Below, piece after piece: positions 41,945 through 50,260 of a DNA stretch of 64,000 bases (within the stretch, counting starts at the first letter, position 1; each line of letters opens with the position of its first letter). This stretch comes from an uncultured Oscillospiraceae bacterium. Its GTDB lineage: Bacteria; Bacillota; Clostridia; Oscillospirales; Ruminococcaceae. The position numbers were made by a program, and so were the translations under genes. The DNA lies in the NCBI GenBank assembly GCA_905197685.1, contig CAJJZS010000001.1, positions 186,001 to 250,000 of the forward strand, in the 5' to 3' direction. The notes beneath the pieces were generated by a model. That model was not told where the DNA came from. It did not search any database and was given only the letters and a program-made list of their open reading frames with translations.

Positions 41945-42550
41945 ATGTTAAAAAAACGAATGATTCTTTTACTGGCAGCGATGATAACGGCAATATCTGT
42001 AAGCGGCTGCGGCGCAGAAACATCCGACAATCAGACTCAAAATACGGCAGAACAGACCGAACAGCAGCAGGTTTCGGAACAGAAAGGAATTTTTGAAGAA
42101 ATCAGCATGACCGATATGGACGGCAACGAAGTAGACAGCTCTGTTTTTGCCGAACATAAGCTGACGATGATTAACATTTGGGCGACTTTCTGCGGACCGT
42201 GCTTAAATGAAATGCCGTTTTTAGGCGAGCTTTCCGAAGAGTATGCGCAGCAGGAAGGTTCGATGCAGATTATCGGAATTGCTACCGATATTACCGACAT
42301 GGAGGGTAACCCGATCAAAGAGCAGATGGAGCTTGCAAGGGAGATTACCGAACAAACAGGAGCGGGTTATCTTCAGCTGGTTCCCGATGATACGATGATT
42401 CAGTTTTTAATGGAAAATGTACCGGGAGTGCCGACTACTTTCTTTGTGGACTCCGAGGGGAAATTTGTGGGAGACGCCATTGTAGGTGCAAGAAGCAAAG
42501 AGGAATGGAAAACCGAGATTGAAAGCAGACTTGCTCAGGCGGAGAAATAA
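41945..42550 (+). CDS. TlpA/ResA-like thioredoxin-fold lipoprotein
   Basis: The 201-aa product has a signal peptide with lipobox VSGC (Cys about 22) and a Gln/Glu-rich linker, then a thioredoxin fold with the redox motif FCGPC in MINIWATFCGPCLNEMPF (about 73–90) and the cis-Pro loop GVPTTFFVDSEG near 160. It should act outside the membrane as a disulfide reductase. It begins a four-gene run with a small CXXC membrane protein and a polyferredoxin, which may pass electrons out to it. The RBS is AGGAG. Confidence 0.9.
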   Translation: MLKKRMILLLAAMITAISVSGCGAETSDNQTQNTAEQTEQQQVSEQKGIFEEISMTDMDGNEVDSSVFAEHKLTMINIWATFCGPCLNEMPFLGELSEEYAQQEGSMQIIGIATDITDMEGNPIKEQMELAREITEQTGAGYLQLVPDDTMIQFLMENVPGVPTTFFVDSEGKFVGDAIVGARSKEEWKTEIESRLAQAEK

Positions 42551-42553
42551 CAG

Positions 42554-42706
42554 ATGGAAAAAAGAAAAATACACGGTTTTGCCTTGCCGACGGTGTTAAT
42601 TCTGTTTTCGGTTTTGCTGATTGCGGCAGGGGCTGTTCGCGGAGAGGCGCAGTTGGTGCTGACCAAGGCAATCAATATTTGCATGGAGTGTATCGGAATT
42701 GGCTAA
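42554..42706 (+). CDS. small CD1871A-family CXXC membrane protein
   Basis: This 50-aa protein starts at ATG 42554, three bases after the tlpA-like stop. One membrane helix (about 9–29) is followed by ICMECIGIG, a CXXC motif at the C terminus. It matches the CD1871A family of small CXXC proteins that occur beside TlpA-like thioredoxins and NapH-like ferredoxins in Clostridia. Its stop overlaps the start of the next gene. It probably relays electrons or holds the complex together; that is inference. Confidence 0.8.
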   Translation: MEKRKIHGFALPTVLILFSVLLIAAGAVRGEAQLVLTKAINICMECIGIG

Positions 42707-43589
42707 AAAGAAAAGAAATATTCGCCTGTGGTTTCAGGCAGGGTGGTTTGCCCTTACCAACGGATATGCAAAAGGCTTTTTGGAAGGAAAAATTTACCGC
42801 GGGGCAACCAAGTTTGCCTGCGTTCCGGGCTTGAACTGCTATTCTTGTCCCGGCGCCTTGGGCGCGTGTCCGATTGGCTCGCTGCAAGCAGTACTGGACA
42901 GCGGAAAATTTCGCTTTTCCTGCTATATCTTCGGCTTTTTGATGTTGTTTGGGGCATTGATGGGGCGTTTTGTGTGCGGATGGCTTTGCCCGTTTGGATT
43001 GGTGCAGGATTTACTGCATAAAATTCCCATCTTTCAAAAGAAGAAAAATTTGCCGGGACATCGCTTTTTAAAGTATTTAAAATATGTGATTTTAGGATTG
43101 TTTGTAATCCTGCTGCCTATGACGATTGTGGGTATAACGGGAATCGGAGATCCGTGGTTTTGTAAATATATCTGTCCGAGCGGAACGCTGTTCGGAGGAA
43201 TCCCGCTGCTGGCGGGGAATCCGGCTCTGCGCTCTGCGATAGGATTTTTGTTTAGCTGGAAGATGTTTTTACTGCTGCTGATTGTTTTTCTTTCGGTTCG
43301 GTATTACCGCCCGTTCTGTAAATATCTTTGTCCGCTGGGGGCAATTTACGGTTTGTTTAATCCCATTGCGCTGTACCGCTTTACGGTGGACGAGGAAAAA
43401 TGTACCCGCTGCAAAGGCTGCCAAAGCGTGTGCGGAATGGATATTCCCGTATGGGAAAAACCAAACAGCGTGGAATGTATCCGCTGCGGCGACTGTAAGG
43501 CGTTTTGTCCGACCGGGGCAATCAAAAGCAGCCTGGATAAAATCAAGGCAAATCCTTACGGAGGAATTACTGAGCAATCTTCTAAATAA
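42699..43589 (+). CDS. NapH/CcoG-like membrane polyferredoxin
   Basis: The 296-aa product has a leading Cys motif (CYSCPGALGACP near 47–58), about five membrane helices, two CGWLCPFG/CKYLCPLG-type motifs that bind or line redox sites, and a C-terminal pair of 4Fe-4S clusters: CTRCKGCQSVC and CIRCGDCKAFCP. Such proteins move electrons across or along the membrane. The TTG start at 42699 overlaps the small CXXC gene by 8 bases, with GGAG upstream. It likely feeds the TlpA-like protein. Confidence 0.88.
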   Translation: MAKKKRNIRLWFQAGWFALTNGYAKGFLEGKIYRGATKFACVPGLNCYSCPGALGACPIGSLQAVLDSGKFRFSCYIFGFLMLFGALMGRFVCGWLCPFGLVQDLLHKIPIFQKKKNLPGHRFLKYLKYVILGLFVILLPMTIVGITGIGDPWFCKYICPSGTLFGGIPLLAGNPALRSAIGFLFSWKMFLLLLIVFLSVRYYRPFCKYLCPLGAIYGLFNPIALYRFTVDEEKCTRCKGCQSVCGMDIPVWEKPNSVECIRCGDCKAFCPTGAIKSSLDKIKANPYGGITEQSSK

Positions 43590-43624
43590 GATGGTTTTTT
43601 AATAAAGAGAAAAGGGGAAAATCG

Positions 43625-44842
43625 GTGAAAAAAATACAGGTAATTTGCCTTTTTCTGTCAGCGATGATGATGTTGAGCGGCTGTGAGTCTTCACAACAAA
43701 AACAAGTTCAAAATCAACCGCAGCAACAAGCGGTTCAGAAATCGCAGACACAGGAAAAACCGCAGGATGTAATGGACGATATTCTGTCTCAGCTGCCCGA
43801 TGAGGACAAAGAAAAACCGCCGTTTTATGATACGATGGAGATAAAGGAAGGACATTTTATCTTTTCTTTGTCAACTGCGCAGGATTTGCACGACCTTTCT
43901 CAATGGGTGAGCGAGGGGGAAAGCACGAAGAATGCCGTTTTTGTGCTGAAAAATGATATTGACCTTCAAAACGAGCCTTTTTGTCCCATCGGAGACGAAG
44001 AACATCCCTTTTTGGGCGTTTTTTTAGGACAGGGTTTTCAAATCACCAATCTCAATGTGCAGACAAAAGAAAAATCTGCTCCCGTAGGACTGTTCGGCTG
44101 TCTGGGCGGCGGAGCGACAGTAGAGGGTTTGCAGGTGAGCGGAACGGTGAACGGCAGCAGCGCTGTGGGCGGCTTTGCCGGCTTAGTTGACAATCGCTTA
44201 ACCGAGCAGGAAAGCGACCGACAGGTAACGCTTCGGTTTTGTTCCTTTACGGGAACGGTGAACGGTGCGCAGGAAACAGGCGGTTTTGTCGGTTCGGCAA
44301 AACAAGGGGCGACCATAGAAAGCTGCTTTGCAGATGCGGCAGTTTCGGCAGAGCGGTCATTGGGCGGCTTTGCGGGTTTGGTTGATAAGAACGCGCAGAT
44401 TTTTAACTGTTACAATCTGGGAGAAGTTTGCGCAGTTTCGGAAAGCGCAGAAAAGGAACAAGGCGGTATCGGCGGCTTTGTGGGAACCAACCGCGGAGAT
44501 GTGTTCTCCTCTTATTGCGCGGTTCAGATAAAGAGTGAGCAGTCCGCTCGGGGAATCGGCGGTTTTGTCGGGAACGAGGGCGGCGGAGATTACCAGTGTT
44601 TCTACCTTCTGGAAGGCAACGAACAGTGGCAGGACAGCGTTTTGGCAGAGGAACAGGCAACCTTGTCGGCGAAGGGACTTACCGATTCTCAAATGCGCAG
44701 TCAGGACAGCTTTTCTAACTGGAATTTTTTTAACGCATGGAAGATGCTGCCGGGAGAATATCCGACCTTAAAGGAATATCAGCCGACCGATGTACAGACC
44801 TATATTGAAAAAAATATCGTCAATCCGCTTCAAGGCGGCTGA
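43625..44842 (+). CDS. lipoprotein with GLUG-type beta-helix repeats
   Basis: The 405-aa product has a signal peptide with lipobox LSGC (Cys about 19), a Gln-rich linker, then DIDLQNEPFCPIGDEEHPFLG, shortened by family to the GLUG entry motif, and five or more repeats around GGFAGLVDN, GGFVGSAKQ and GGFVGTNRG. GLUG repeats build a right-handed beta-helix on the cell surface. It starts with GTG at 43625 after AGGGGAA. It is 35 bases after the polyferredoxin and probably in the same operon, though a surface role for it in redox is not established. The stop is TGA. Confidence 0.8.
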   Translation: MKKIQVICLFLSAMMMLSGCESSQQKQVQNQPQQQAVQKSQTQEKPQDVMDDILSQLPDEDKEKPPFYDTMEIKEGHFIFSLSTAQDLHDLSQWVSEGESTKNAVFVLKNDIDLQNEPFCPIGDEEHPFLGVFLGQGFQITNLNVQTKEKSAPVGLFGCLGGGATVEGLQVSGTVNGSSAVGGFAGLVDNRLTEQESDRQVTLRFCSFTGTVNGAQETGGFVGSAKQGATIESCFADAAVSAERSLGGFAGLVDKNAQIFNCYNLGEVCAVSESAEKEQGGIGGFVGTNRGDVFSSYCAVQIKSEQSARGIGGFVGNEGGGDYQCFYLLEGNEQWQDSVLAEEQATLSAKGLTDSQMRSQDSFSNWNFFNAWKMLPGEYPTLKEYQPTDVQTYIEKNIVNPLQGG

Positions 44843-44896
44843 GCGCCGTCCAAAGGAGGCTGCTGATACGCAGCAAGGATAGCAAACCGATTTTAC

Positions 44897-44925
44897 TGGA
44901 CAAAAATCGGCGGATGCGGTATGAT
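44897..44925 (+). promoter_or_regulatory. predicted promoter for hisS-like gene
   Basis: TGGACA (44897–44902) and TATGAT (44920–44925) have a 17-base spacer. A small hairpin GCTGC/GCAGC lies just upstream at about 44861–44875. Confidence 0.45.
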
Positions 44926-44986
44926 GGAGCAATAGGATGTTGTTTCCTGACAGTTTGATTAAAAAGGGTAAGGAGGATGTGTTTTT

Positions 44987-46234
44987 ATGAAAATCAATCC
45001 GGTAAAAGGAACGGCAGATTATCTGCCGTCGCAGACTTTGCTGAGAGATTATCTGCAAAATACGATTTTGGAAACTTATCGGGCAGCGGGTTTTGAGAGA
45101 ATTTTAACCCCTGCGATTGAAGATATGGAAAATCTGGAAAAAAGCGAGGGTGGGGATAACCTAAACCTGATGTTTAAGATTTTAAAGCGCGGGGAAAAAC
45201 TGACTTCCGCTTTGGAAAAACAGGATTATCAAAATCTTGCGGATTTAGGGTTAAGATATGACTTGACGCTGCCGCTGAGCCGATTTTATGCGGCAAACCG
45301 CGCGAAACTGGCGTCTCCGTTTAAATGTATTCAGATTGATAAATCTTATCGCGCAGAACGTCCGCAAAAGGGCAGAATGAGGGAATTTGTTCAGTGCGAC
45401 ATTGATATTTTAGGCAGCGATTCCCCGTTGTGCGAACTGGAGCTGATTCACACCACAGCGACTGCATTGTTAAAGTTGGATATCGGTTCTTTCACCATTA
45501 AGGTAAATGACCGCAGGGTGCTGCGCGGCGTTTTGCAGACAGCAGGCGTTGAGGAACAGCAGATGGACAGCGTCTGCATTACCTTGGACAAATGGGATAA
45601 AATCGGAACCGAAGGCGTGATGGCAGAGCTTCGGGAAAAACAGATTTCCGAAGCGGTTTGCAGTCAGCTGAAAGCGCTGTTGGACGGCGGCTGCACCTTA
45701 GAACAGGCTCAGGCGATGTGTCCCGAAAATGTGTCAGAAGCGGCAGAGCAGTTAAAAGCGCTGATTGCGCAGGCAAGCGAACTTTCGGACGGAAAATATG
45801 ATGTGGTATTTGATATGCTGTTAATCCGCGGTCAGGGATATTATACCGGAACTGTTTTTGAAATTCAAAGCAATCAGTTCCGCGGAGCTGTCGGCGGCGG
45901 CGGTCGATATGACGGTCTGGTCGGAAAATTTACCGGAGAAAATGTTCCGGCTGTCGGATTTTCGATTGGATTTGAGCGCATTTTCCAGATTTTGGAGGAT
46001 AAAGGCTTTGCAATTCCGAATCGCCGCAAACGGGTTGCTGTTTTATGCGATGCTCAAGAGGGAACACAGGCGATGAGAATGGCTGACCGATTCAGAGAGC
46101 AGCAGATTGACGCAGGTATCTATCTTCGTCCGAAAAAACTGGGCAAATTCCTGAACAAATTAGAGGAACAGGGCTTTGACGGTTTCCTTGTTCTGGGAGA
46201 AAGCGAAGAACCGAAATGGTTTGAGAAAAAATAA
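44987..46234 (+). CDS. hisS: histidyl-tRNA synthetase-like protein (HisS, possibly HisZ)
   Basis: The 415-aa product is a class II HisRS fold. It begins VKGTADYLP, has LRYDLTLPLSRF (motif 1/ATP region) near 92, YRAERPQKGRMREFVQCDIDI (motif 2) near 117–137, the histidine-binding RGQGYYTGTVFE near 282, and GFSIGFERI (motif 3) near 325. An anticodon-binding domain follows (RVAVLCDAQEGTQAMRMA). Presence of that last domain favours a true synthetase over HisZ, which usually lacks it. No his genes are nearby. The RBS is AAGGAGG. Confidence 0.75.
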   Translation: MKINPVKGTADYLPSQTLLRDYLQNTILETYRAAGFERILTPAIEDMENLEKSEGGDNLNLMFKILKRGEKLTSALEKQDYQNLADLGLRYDLTLPLSRFYAANRAKLASPFKCIQIDKSYRAERPQKGRMREFVQCDIDILGSDSPLCELELIHTTATALLKLDIGSFTIKVNDRRVLRGVLQTAGVEEQQMDSVCITLDKWDKIGTEGVMAELREKQISEAVCSQLKALLDGGCTLEQAQAMCPENVSEAAEQLKALIAQASELSDGKYDVVFDMLLIRGQGYYTGTVFEIQSNQFRGAVGGGGRYDGLVGKFTGENVPAVGFSIGFERIFQILEDKGFAIPNRRKRVAVLCDAQEGTQAMRMADRFREQQIDAGIYLRPKKLGKFLNKLEEQGFDGFLVLGESEEPKWFEKK

Positions 46235-46275
46235 GTTGATAGACCGTTAATTTTTCCGGAAAGAAGGGAACCTTT

Positions 46276-46500
46276 TTGAAAAAATGGGAATATCAGTTTA
46301 TAAAAGTACCAAAAAAAGTCGGATTCAAAACACAACCCGGAGATACTTTTGAGGATTGTAAGGAAATTATCTGTAAACAGGCGGAAAACGGTTGGAGATT
46401 AAAGCAGGTAGTTGTTCCGCTCAATGAAAAATCAGGCGTTTATAATGCGTATTGTTATCAAATTATCTTTGAGAGAGAAGTAGAAGAATCCGAAAAATAA
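46276..46500 (+). CDS. DUF4177 small protein
   Basis: The 74-aa protein starts with TTG at 46276 after AAGGGA and reads KKWEYQFIKVP, then AENGWRLKQVVVP and YCYQIIFERE, the compact beta-alpha-beta pattern of DUF4177. No function is known. It lies 41 bases after the HisRS-like gene and shares its terminator. Confidence 0.75.
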   Translation: MKKWEYQFIKVPKKVGFKTQPGDTFEDCKEIICKQAENGWRLKQVVVPLNEKSGVYNAYCYQIIFEREVEESEK

Positions 46501-46525
46501 CAAAAATTTAAAGTGAGAAGCAGAA

Positions 46526-46569
46526 AACTCCCGCAAGACGGAACGAAGAGGAACCGTCTTGCGGGAGTT
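46526..46569. terminator. bidirectional intrinsic terminator
   Basis: AACTCCCGCAAGACGG and its complement enclose 12 bases between convergent genes. Confidence 0.9.
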
Positions 46570-46574
46570 GTTTG

Positions 46575-47375
46575 TTAAAGAGAAAAGAAAGCGGTGAGCA
46601 GGACAAACAGAACAGGCTGATGAAGCAGATAAATCGGTAAGCTGTGTTTGCCGCACCATATCAGCGGTTTGATTCTGCCGGTTTGCAGATATTTCATCCA
46701 ATCTTTTTGCAAAAAGAGCCGATGCAGAAAATATCCCGATAAAAACAGAAAAAACCATGGGAGCAGCGGAAAATAGTCTGCCGAAGAAAAAGAAGGATTC
46801 GGAAATCCCAGGTAAGCGGTGAAATCGTTGCGATACCACGAAAGGGGTAAGGAAACCAGAATCCGATCTCCAAAACCGAGATACCCCAGGTCGATATGCT
46901 GAGTCAGCAGAAAAAGAAAGAATCCGACAGCAAGACCGAATATCGAGCGACATCGGTGAAACAACTGTTCTAACACAATCATAATTAACATACAGGAACC
47001 AAGCATGGTAAGAATCCCAAACCTCACCTGCGCCTGCGGTTGGGCAAAGGCGGTGACAAAGGAAACTAAGAAACCTGAACATAAAACAAATAAGGCTCGT
47101 TTTAGTTTATGCTTCCCAAACGGTTGGCAAAAACCGGAAAGAAGGATAAAGGTCCAACAAATCATCTGCTGCCAAAGAAAAGCCGCAATTCCCGATTGAT
47201 ACCAGTTCCAGTCCCAGCCGAACAGATAAACCAAGTCCCATACTGCATGATAGACCACCATATTGACTAAGGCAAGTCCACGAATTTCGTCTAAAAGCGC
47301 GTAGCGGTGCTTGGTTTTGGCAGAAACAGAAGGTACGCTTGCAGATTGGCTCGGATTTATGGAAGAAAGACTCAT
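46575..47375 (-). CDS. DUF1624/heparan acetyltransferase-like membrane protein
   Basis: The 266-aa product has about seven membrane helices. Near residue 25 it reads RYALLDEIRGLALVNMVVYH, the DUF1624 opening whose Asp/Glu-Arg-Gly and later His occur in transmembrane acyltransferases. It ends CGKHSLPIYLLHQPVLF, also shared with acyltransferase-3 proteins. It may move acyl groups across the membrane onto a sugar or lipid, but the substrate is unknown. The RBS is AAGGGGG. The HAD gene is upstream by 24 bases and may be co-transcribed. Confidence 0.8.
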   Translation of the reverse strand: MSLSSINPSQSASVPSVSAKTKHRYALLDEIRGLALVNMVVYHAVWDLVYLFGWDWNWYQSGIAAFLWQQMICWTFILLSGFCQPFGKHKLKRALFVLCSGFLVSFVTAFAQPQAQVRFGILTMLGSCMLIMIVLEQLFHRCRSIFGLAVGFFLFLLTQHIDLGYLGFGDRILVSLPLSWYRNDFTAYLGFPNPSFSSADYFPLLPWFFLFLSGYFLHRLFLQKDWMKYLQTGRIKPLIWCGKHSLPIYLLHQPVLFVLLTAFFSL

Positions 47376-47399
47376 GAAATCCCCCTTTTAAATAGGAGT

Positions 47400-48035
47400 T
47401 TACTCCGACAGAAGGGAAGAAAGCAACTCGGGAAGTTCGTCAAAGTGAAGAATGGAAGGAACGGGTTCTTCCACCTTCCCCATACCGTAGGCGGCGTGGA
47501 TAAAGGGAACGCCTGCCTGTTTGCAGGCGAGAAAATCCCCTTGTGTATCACCGAGGTAAACTGCTTTGGTGAGTTGATGCCGTTCTGCAATCAAGCGGAT
47601 GTTTTCACCTTTGCTTTTTCCGGTCATGCCCGAACAGGTGAAATCCTCAAAAAGCGGCGCAAGTCCCGACACATCCAAAAAGGTTTGAATATATCCGTCC
47701 TGACAGTTGCTTACAATATAAAGAGAGTATTTTTGGGAAAGTTCGGCAAGCGTTTTTTCTACCTGAGGGTAGATTGTACCCGGATGTTCGCGCAGCCACG
47801 GAAGCTCCTCGATACAGCATTGGTTAAAGATATTCTCCCTTTGCTGTGCCGGAAAATCGGGAAGAGCGGCAGCGGCAATTTCCGCTACGGTTTTTCCCAT
47901 AAATCCGCGCACCTGTTCCAAGGTCATTGGCGGTCTGCTGCAATAGCGTGCAAGTACCCGGTTCCATACCGGCAGCATCTGTTCGGTAGCGTCCCATAAA
48001 GTTCCGTCTAAATCAAAAATCAATCCCAGTTTCAT
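47400..48035 (-). CDS. HAD-superfamily phosphatase, phosphoglycolate phosphatase-like
   Basis: The 211-aa product has the four HAD motifs: LIFDLDGTLWD (nucleophile and acid Asp) near residues 4–14, VSNCQDGY near 105, a Lys in TGKSKGENI near 147, and YLGDTQGDFLACKQ near 167. An alpha-helical cap lies at about 15–85. These enzymes remove phosphate from small metabolites; which one cannot be told. I chose ATG 48035, with AAGGATG upstream; 48044 is too close to that RBS. Confidence 0.87.
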   Translation of the reverse strand: MKLGLIFDLDGTLWDATEQMLPVWNRVLARYCSRPPMTLEQVRGFMGKTVAEIAAAALPDFPAQQRENIFNQCCIEELPWLREHPGTIYPQVEKTLAELSQKYSLYIVSNCQDGYIQTFLDVSGLAPLFEDFTCSGMTGKSKGENIRLIAERHQLTKAVYLGDTQGDFLACKQAGVPFIHAAYGMGKVEEPVPSILHFDELPELLSSLLSE

Positions 48036-48121
48036 TTTTCTCATCCTTTTTTGAAAAATATTCCTTAATAAGGATAACACAGAGCGGCAAAGAAATCATT
48101 TGGTATTTTTTTAGAAAATAC

Positions 48122-48150
48122 TTGACATTTTTTTCAATATCCTGTATAAT
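48122..48150 (+). promoter_or_regulatory. consensus promoter for the tRNA pair
   Basis: TTGACA (48122–48127) and TATAAT (48145–48150) are perfect consensus boxes with a 17-base spacer, 18 bases before the first tRNA. Confidence 0.85.
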
Positions 48151-48167
48151 ATCCCTCAGATAAATAG

Positions 48168-48243
48168 GGGGGCGTAGCGCAGCTGGGAGCGCGTACGGTT
48201 CGCATCCGTAAGGTCGGGAGTTCGATCCTCCTCGTCTCCACCA
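48168..48243 (+). tRNA. tRNA-Ala (anticodon CGC)
   Basis: A full cloverleaf is visible: acceptor GGGGGCG with CGTCTCC (two G-U pairs), D-arm GCGC/GCGC, anticodon stem TACGG/CCGTA around TTCGCAT, T-arm with TTCGATC, and an encoded CCA. The anticodon CGC reads GCG. Confidence 0.92.
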
Positions 48244-48249
48244 TTCAAT

Positions 48250-48326
48250 GAGGGCATAGCTCAGTTGGTTAGAGTACTTGCTTGACATGCAAGGGGTCGG
48301 TGGTTCAAGTCCACTTGTCCTCACCA
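48250..48326 (+). tRNA. tRNA-Val (anticodon GAC)
   Basis: Acceptor GAGGGCA pairs with TGTCCTC; D-arm GCTCAGTTGGTTAGAGT; anticodon stem CTTGC/GCAAG around TTGACAT; T-loop TTCAAGT; CCA is encoded. The anticodon GAC reads GTC and GTT. It follows the Ala tRNA by six bases in one transcript. Confidence 0.93.
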
Positions 48327-48361
48327 AAAGGCAGTTCACAATTTTGTGGGCTGCCTTTTTT
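48327..48361 (+). terminator. intrinsic terminator after the tRNA pair
   Basis: AAAAGGCAG and CTGCCTTTTTT enclose a 15-base region with internal pairing. Confidence 0.88.
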
Positions 48362-48384
48362 CTGTTTAATTTAAAACAGTTTTC

Positions 48385-48413
48385 TTGACCGATAAACTGT
48401 GGTATGATAAAAT
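48385..48413 (+). promoter_or_regulatory. predicted sigma-A promoter for the hprK operon
   Basis: TTGACC (48385–48390) and TAAAAT (48408–48413) have a 17-base spacer, about 90 bases before hprK. Confidence 0.65.
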
Positions 48414-48504
48414 TAGTTTAATATATCGGAAACGATTGACACAACAGAAAAAATCAGAAAACAAAAGATAAATCAAAAAAAGATGGAATGGGAGGAACAG
48501 ACTT

Positions 48505-49476
48505 ATGGCAAAGCTGTATTCGGTAGCGCTGTCTAAATTGATTGAAGATTTAAAATTAGAAACGGTTTATATGCCCCGCGACCCGCAGGAAATTATGGTA
48601 AAAACGGTGGACATCAATCGTCCGGGTTTGCAGCTGTGCGGATTTTATGATTATTTCGACAGCAGCCGTATCCAGATGTTCGGATTAAGCGAGTTTGCTT
48701 ATATGGAAAAATATACCCCGAAAGAACGGCAGGAATTTTTGGACCGCTTTTTCTCCCAGAATATTCCGGCTGTCATCATTACCCGCAATCTGGAAATTCC
48801 GGAGGAGATGGTAACGGCAGCAAACACCTATAATGTTCCGCTGCTGCGAACCGAGCAGGCAACCTGCGATTTTATGGCTACGATGATTGCCACCTTAAAG
48901 GTAGACCTTGCTCCGCGCATTACCCGCCACGGCGTTTTGGTAGAGGTATACGGCGAAGGAATTTTGCTGTTAGGTGAAAGCGGCGTCGGAAAGAGCGAAA
49001 CAGCCATCGAGCTGATTAAGCGCGGACATCGTCTGATTGCCGATGACGCAGTAGAAATCCGCAGGGTTTCGGATAAAACGCTGGTCGGTTCTTCTCCGGC
49101 AAATATCCGCCACTTTATGGAGCTGCGCGGCGTGGGCATTATTAACGCGCGCAGAATTTTCGGTATGGGTTCCGTTAAGATGACCGAAAAACTGGATATG
49201 GTTATTTCTTTGGAGCAGTGGGACAAAACAAAGGTATATGACCGTATGGGAATGAATGACGAATACACCGAGATTTTGGGAATTAAAATTCCGTCCCTGA
49301 CCATTCCTGTTACCACAGGACGAAATCTGGCAATTATCATCGAGGTAGCGGCGATGAACAACCGTCAGAAAAAGATGGGTTATAACGCGGCGCAGGAGCT
49401 GTTAAAGCAGCTGGGCATGGTGGACGATATTCCGCCGGAGGCTTTGAAAAACGCTCCCGACTACAACGCATATTAA
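48505..49476 (+). CDS. hprK: HPr kinase/phosphorylase
   Basis: HprK phosphorylates and dephosphorylates Ser 46 of HPr, the switch of carbon catabolite control in Firmicutes. The 323-aa product has the N-terminal domain, the catalytic His in RHGVLVEVYG near 141, Walker A GESGVGKS (157–164), LIADDAVEIRR near 177 and the capping-helix signature GVGIINARRIFGMG near 208. The RBS is GGGAGG. It begins the hprK–PHP–murB–rapZ–whiA–dnaE block that is common in Clostridia. Confidence 0.96.
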   Translation: MAKLYSVALSKLIEDLKLETVYMPRDPQEIMVKTVDINRPGLQLCGFYDYFDSSRIQMFGLSEFAYMEKYTPKERQEFLDRFFSQNIPAVIITRNLEIPEEMVTAANTYNVPLLRTEQATCDFMATMIATLKVDLAPRITRHGVLVEVYGEGILLLGESGVGKSETAIELIKRGHRLIADDAVEIRRVSDKTLVGSSPANIRHFMELRGVGIINARRIFGMGSVKMTEKLDMVISLEQWDKTKVYDRMGMNDEYTEILGIKIPSLTIPVTTGRNLAIIIEVAAMNNRQKKMGYNAAQELLKQLGMVDDIPPEALKNAPDYNAY

Positions 49477-49516
49477 CCCGTTCATAAAATCAGGCAATCG
49501 GAAAGGACGGGAAAAG

Positions 49517-50242
49517 ATGAAATTTATTGCGGATACCCATATTCACAGCATCGCAAGCAGCCATGCGTACAGCACAGTGATGGAAAATATTGAAGAAGCC
49601 AAAAGAAAAGGGCTTGTCTATATGGCAATGACCGAACACGGACCGAAGATGCCGGACGCTCCCCATATCTGGCACTGTACCAATCAGTGGGAAGTGCCGT
49701 CGGTATATCACGGAGTGAATATTTTGCATGGAGTGGAAGTAAACATTCTCAATGAGGAAGGTTTACTGGATATTGACGACCGAATTTTGGAGGGTTTGGA
49801 GTGGGTAATTGCTTCGATGCACACCCCCTGCATCAAACCGTCGATTAAGGAAAACCACACCAAAGCGTGGCTGAATATTGCAAAGAACCCGCATATTGAT
49901 GTGATAGGGCATTGCGGCGACGGACGCTATGAATTTGACCATGAAGTTGTCTTGAAGGCATTTAAAGAATACGGAAAAATTGTAGAAATTGACAATAATT
50001 CTTTTTGCTGCCGACCGAATACAGAAAAAAACTGCGCCGAGATTGCAAAATGGTGCAAACGCCTGGAAATTCCGGTGGTAGTGGACAGCGATGCGCACTT
50101 TGCGGGAAATATCGGCGTGTTTACCAGAGCAGAACAATTATTTGCAGAGATTGATTTCCCCGAGCGGCTTGTCATCAACGCAAATTTGGAGCATTTTGAA
50201 GAGGTGGTCGCTCAAAAACGAGCGGGACTTCGCAGGGACTAA
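49517..50242 (+). CDS. PHP-domain phosphatase (YcdX-like)
   Basis: The 241-aa enzyme is of the PHP metallo-phosphoesterase family. Metal ligands are visible as DTHIHS near 6–11, MTEHGPKMP near 38, GVEVNI near 75, SMHTP near 99, GHCGDGRYEFD near 129 and DSDAHF near 191. The full set suggests an active trinuclear site. Relatives hydrolyse small phosphate esters, and the substrate here is not known. It lies 40 bases after hprK, as in many Clostridia. Confidence 0.9.
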   Translation: MKFIADTHIHSIASSHAYSTVMENIEEAKRKGLVYMAMTEHGPKMPDAPHIWHCTNQWEVPSVYHGVNILHGVEVNILNEEGLLDIDDRILEGLEWVIASMHTPCIKPSIKENHTKAWLNIAKNPHIDVIGHCGDGRYEFDHEVVLKAFKEYGKIVEIDNNSFCCRPNTEKNCAEIAKWCKRLEIPVVVDSDAHFAGNIGVFTRAEQLFAEIDFPERLVINANLEHFEEVVAQKRAGLRRD

Positions 50243-50260
50243 CAGAAAGGAGCTGTGCGC

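Noticed and set aside
44843..44986. T-box leader ahead of the HisRS-like gene
   Set aside because: The gap is too short and lacks the T-box sequence and a terminator/antiterminator pair; only a small hairpin and a promoter are seen.
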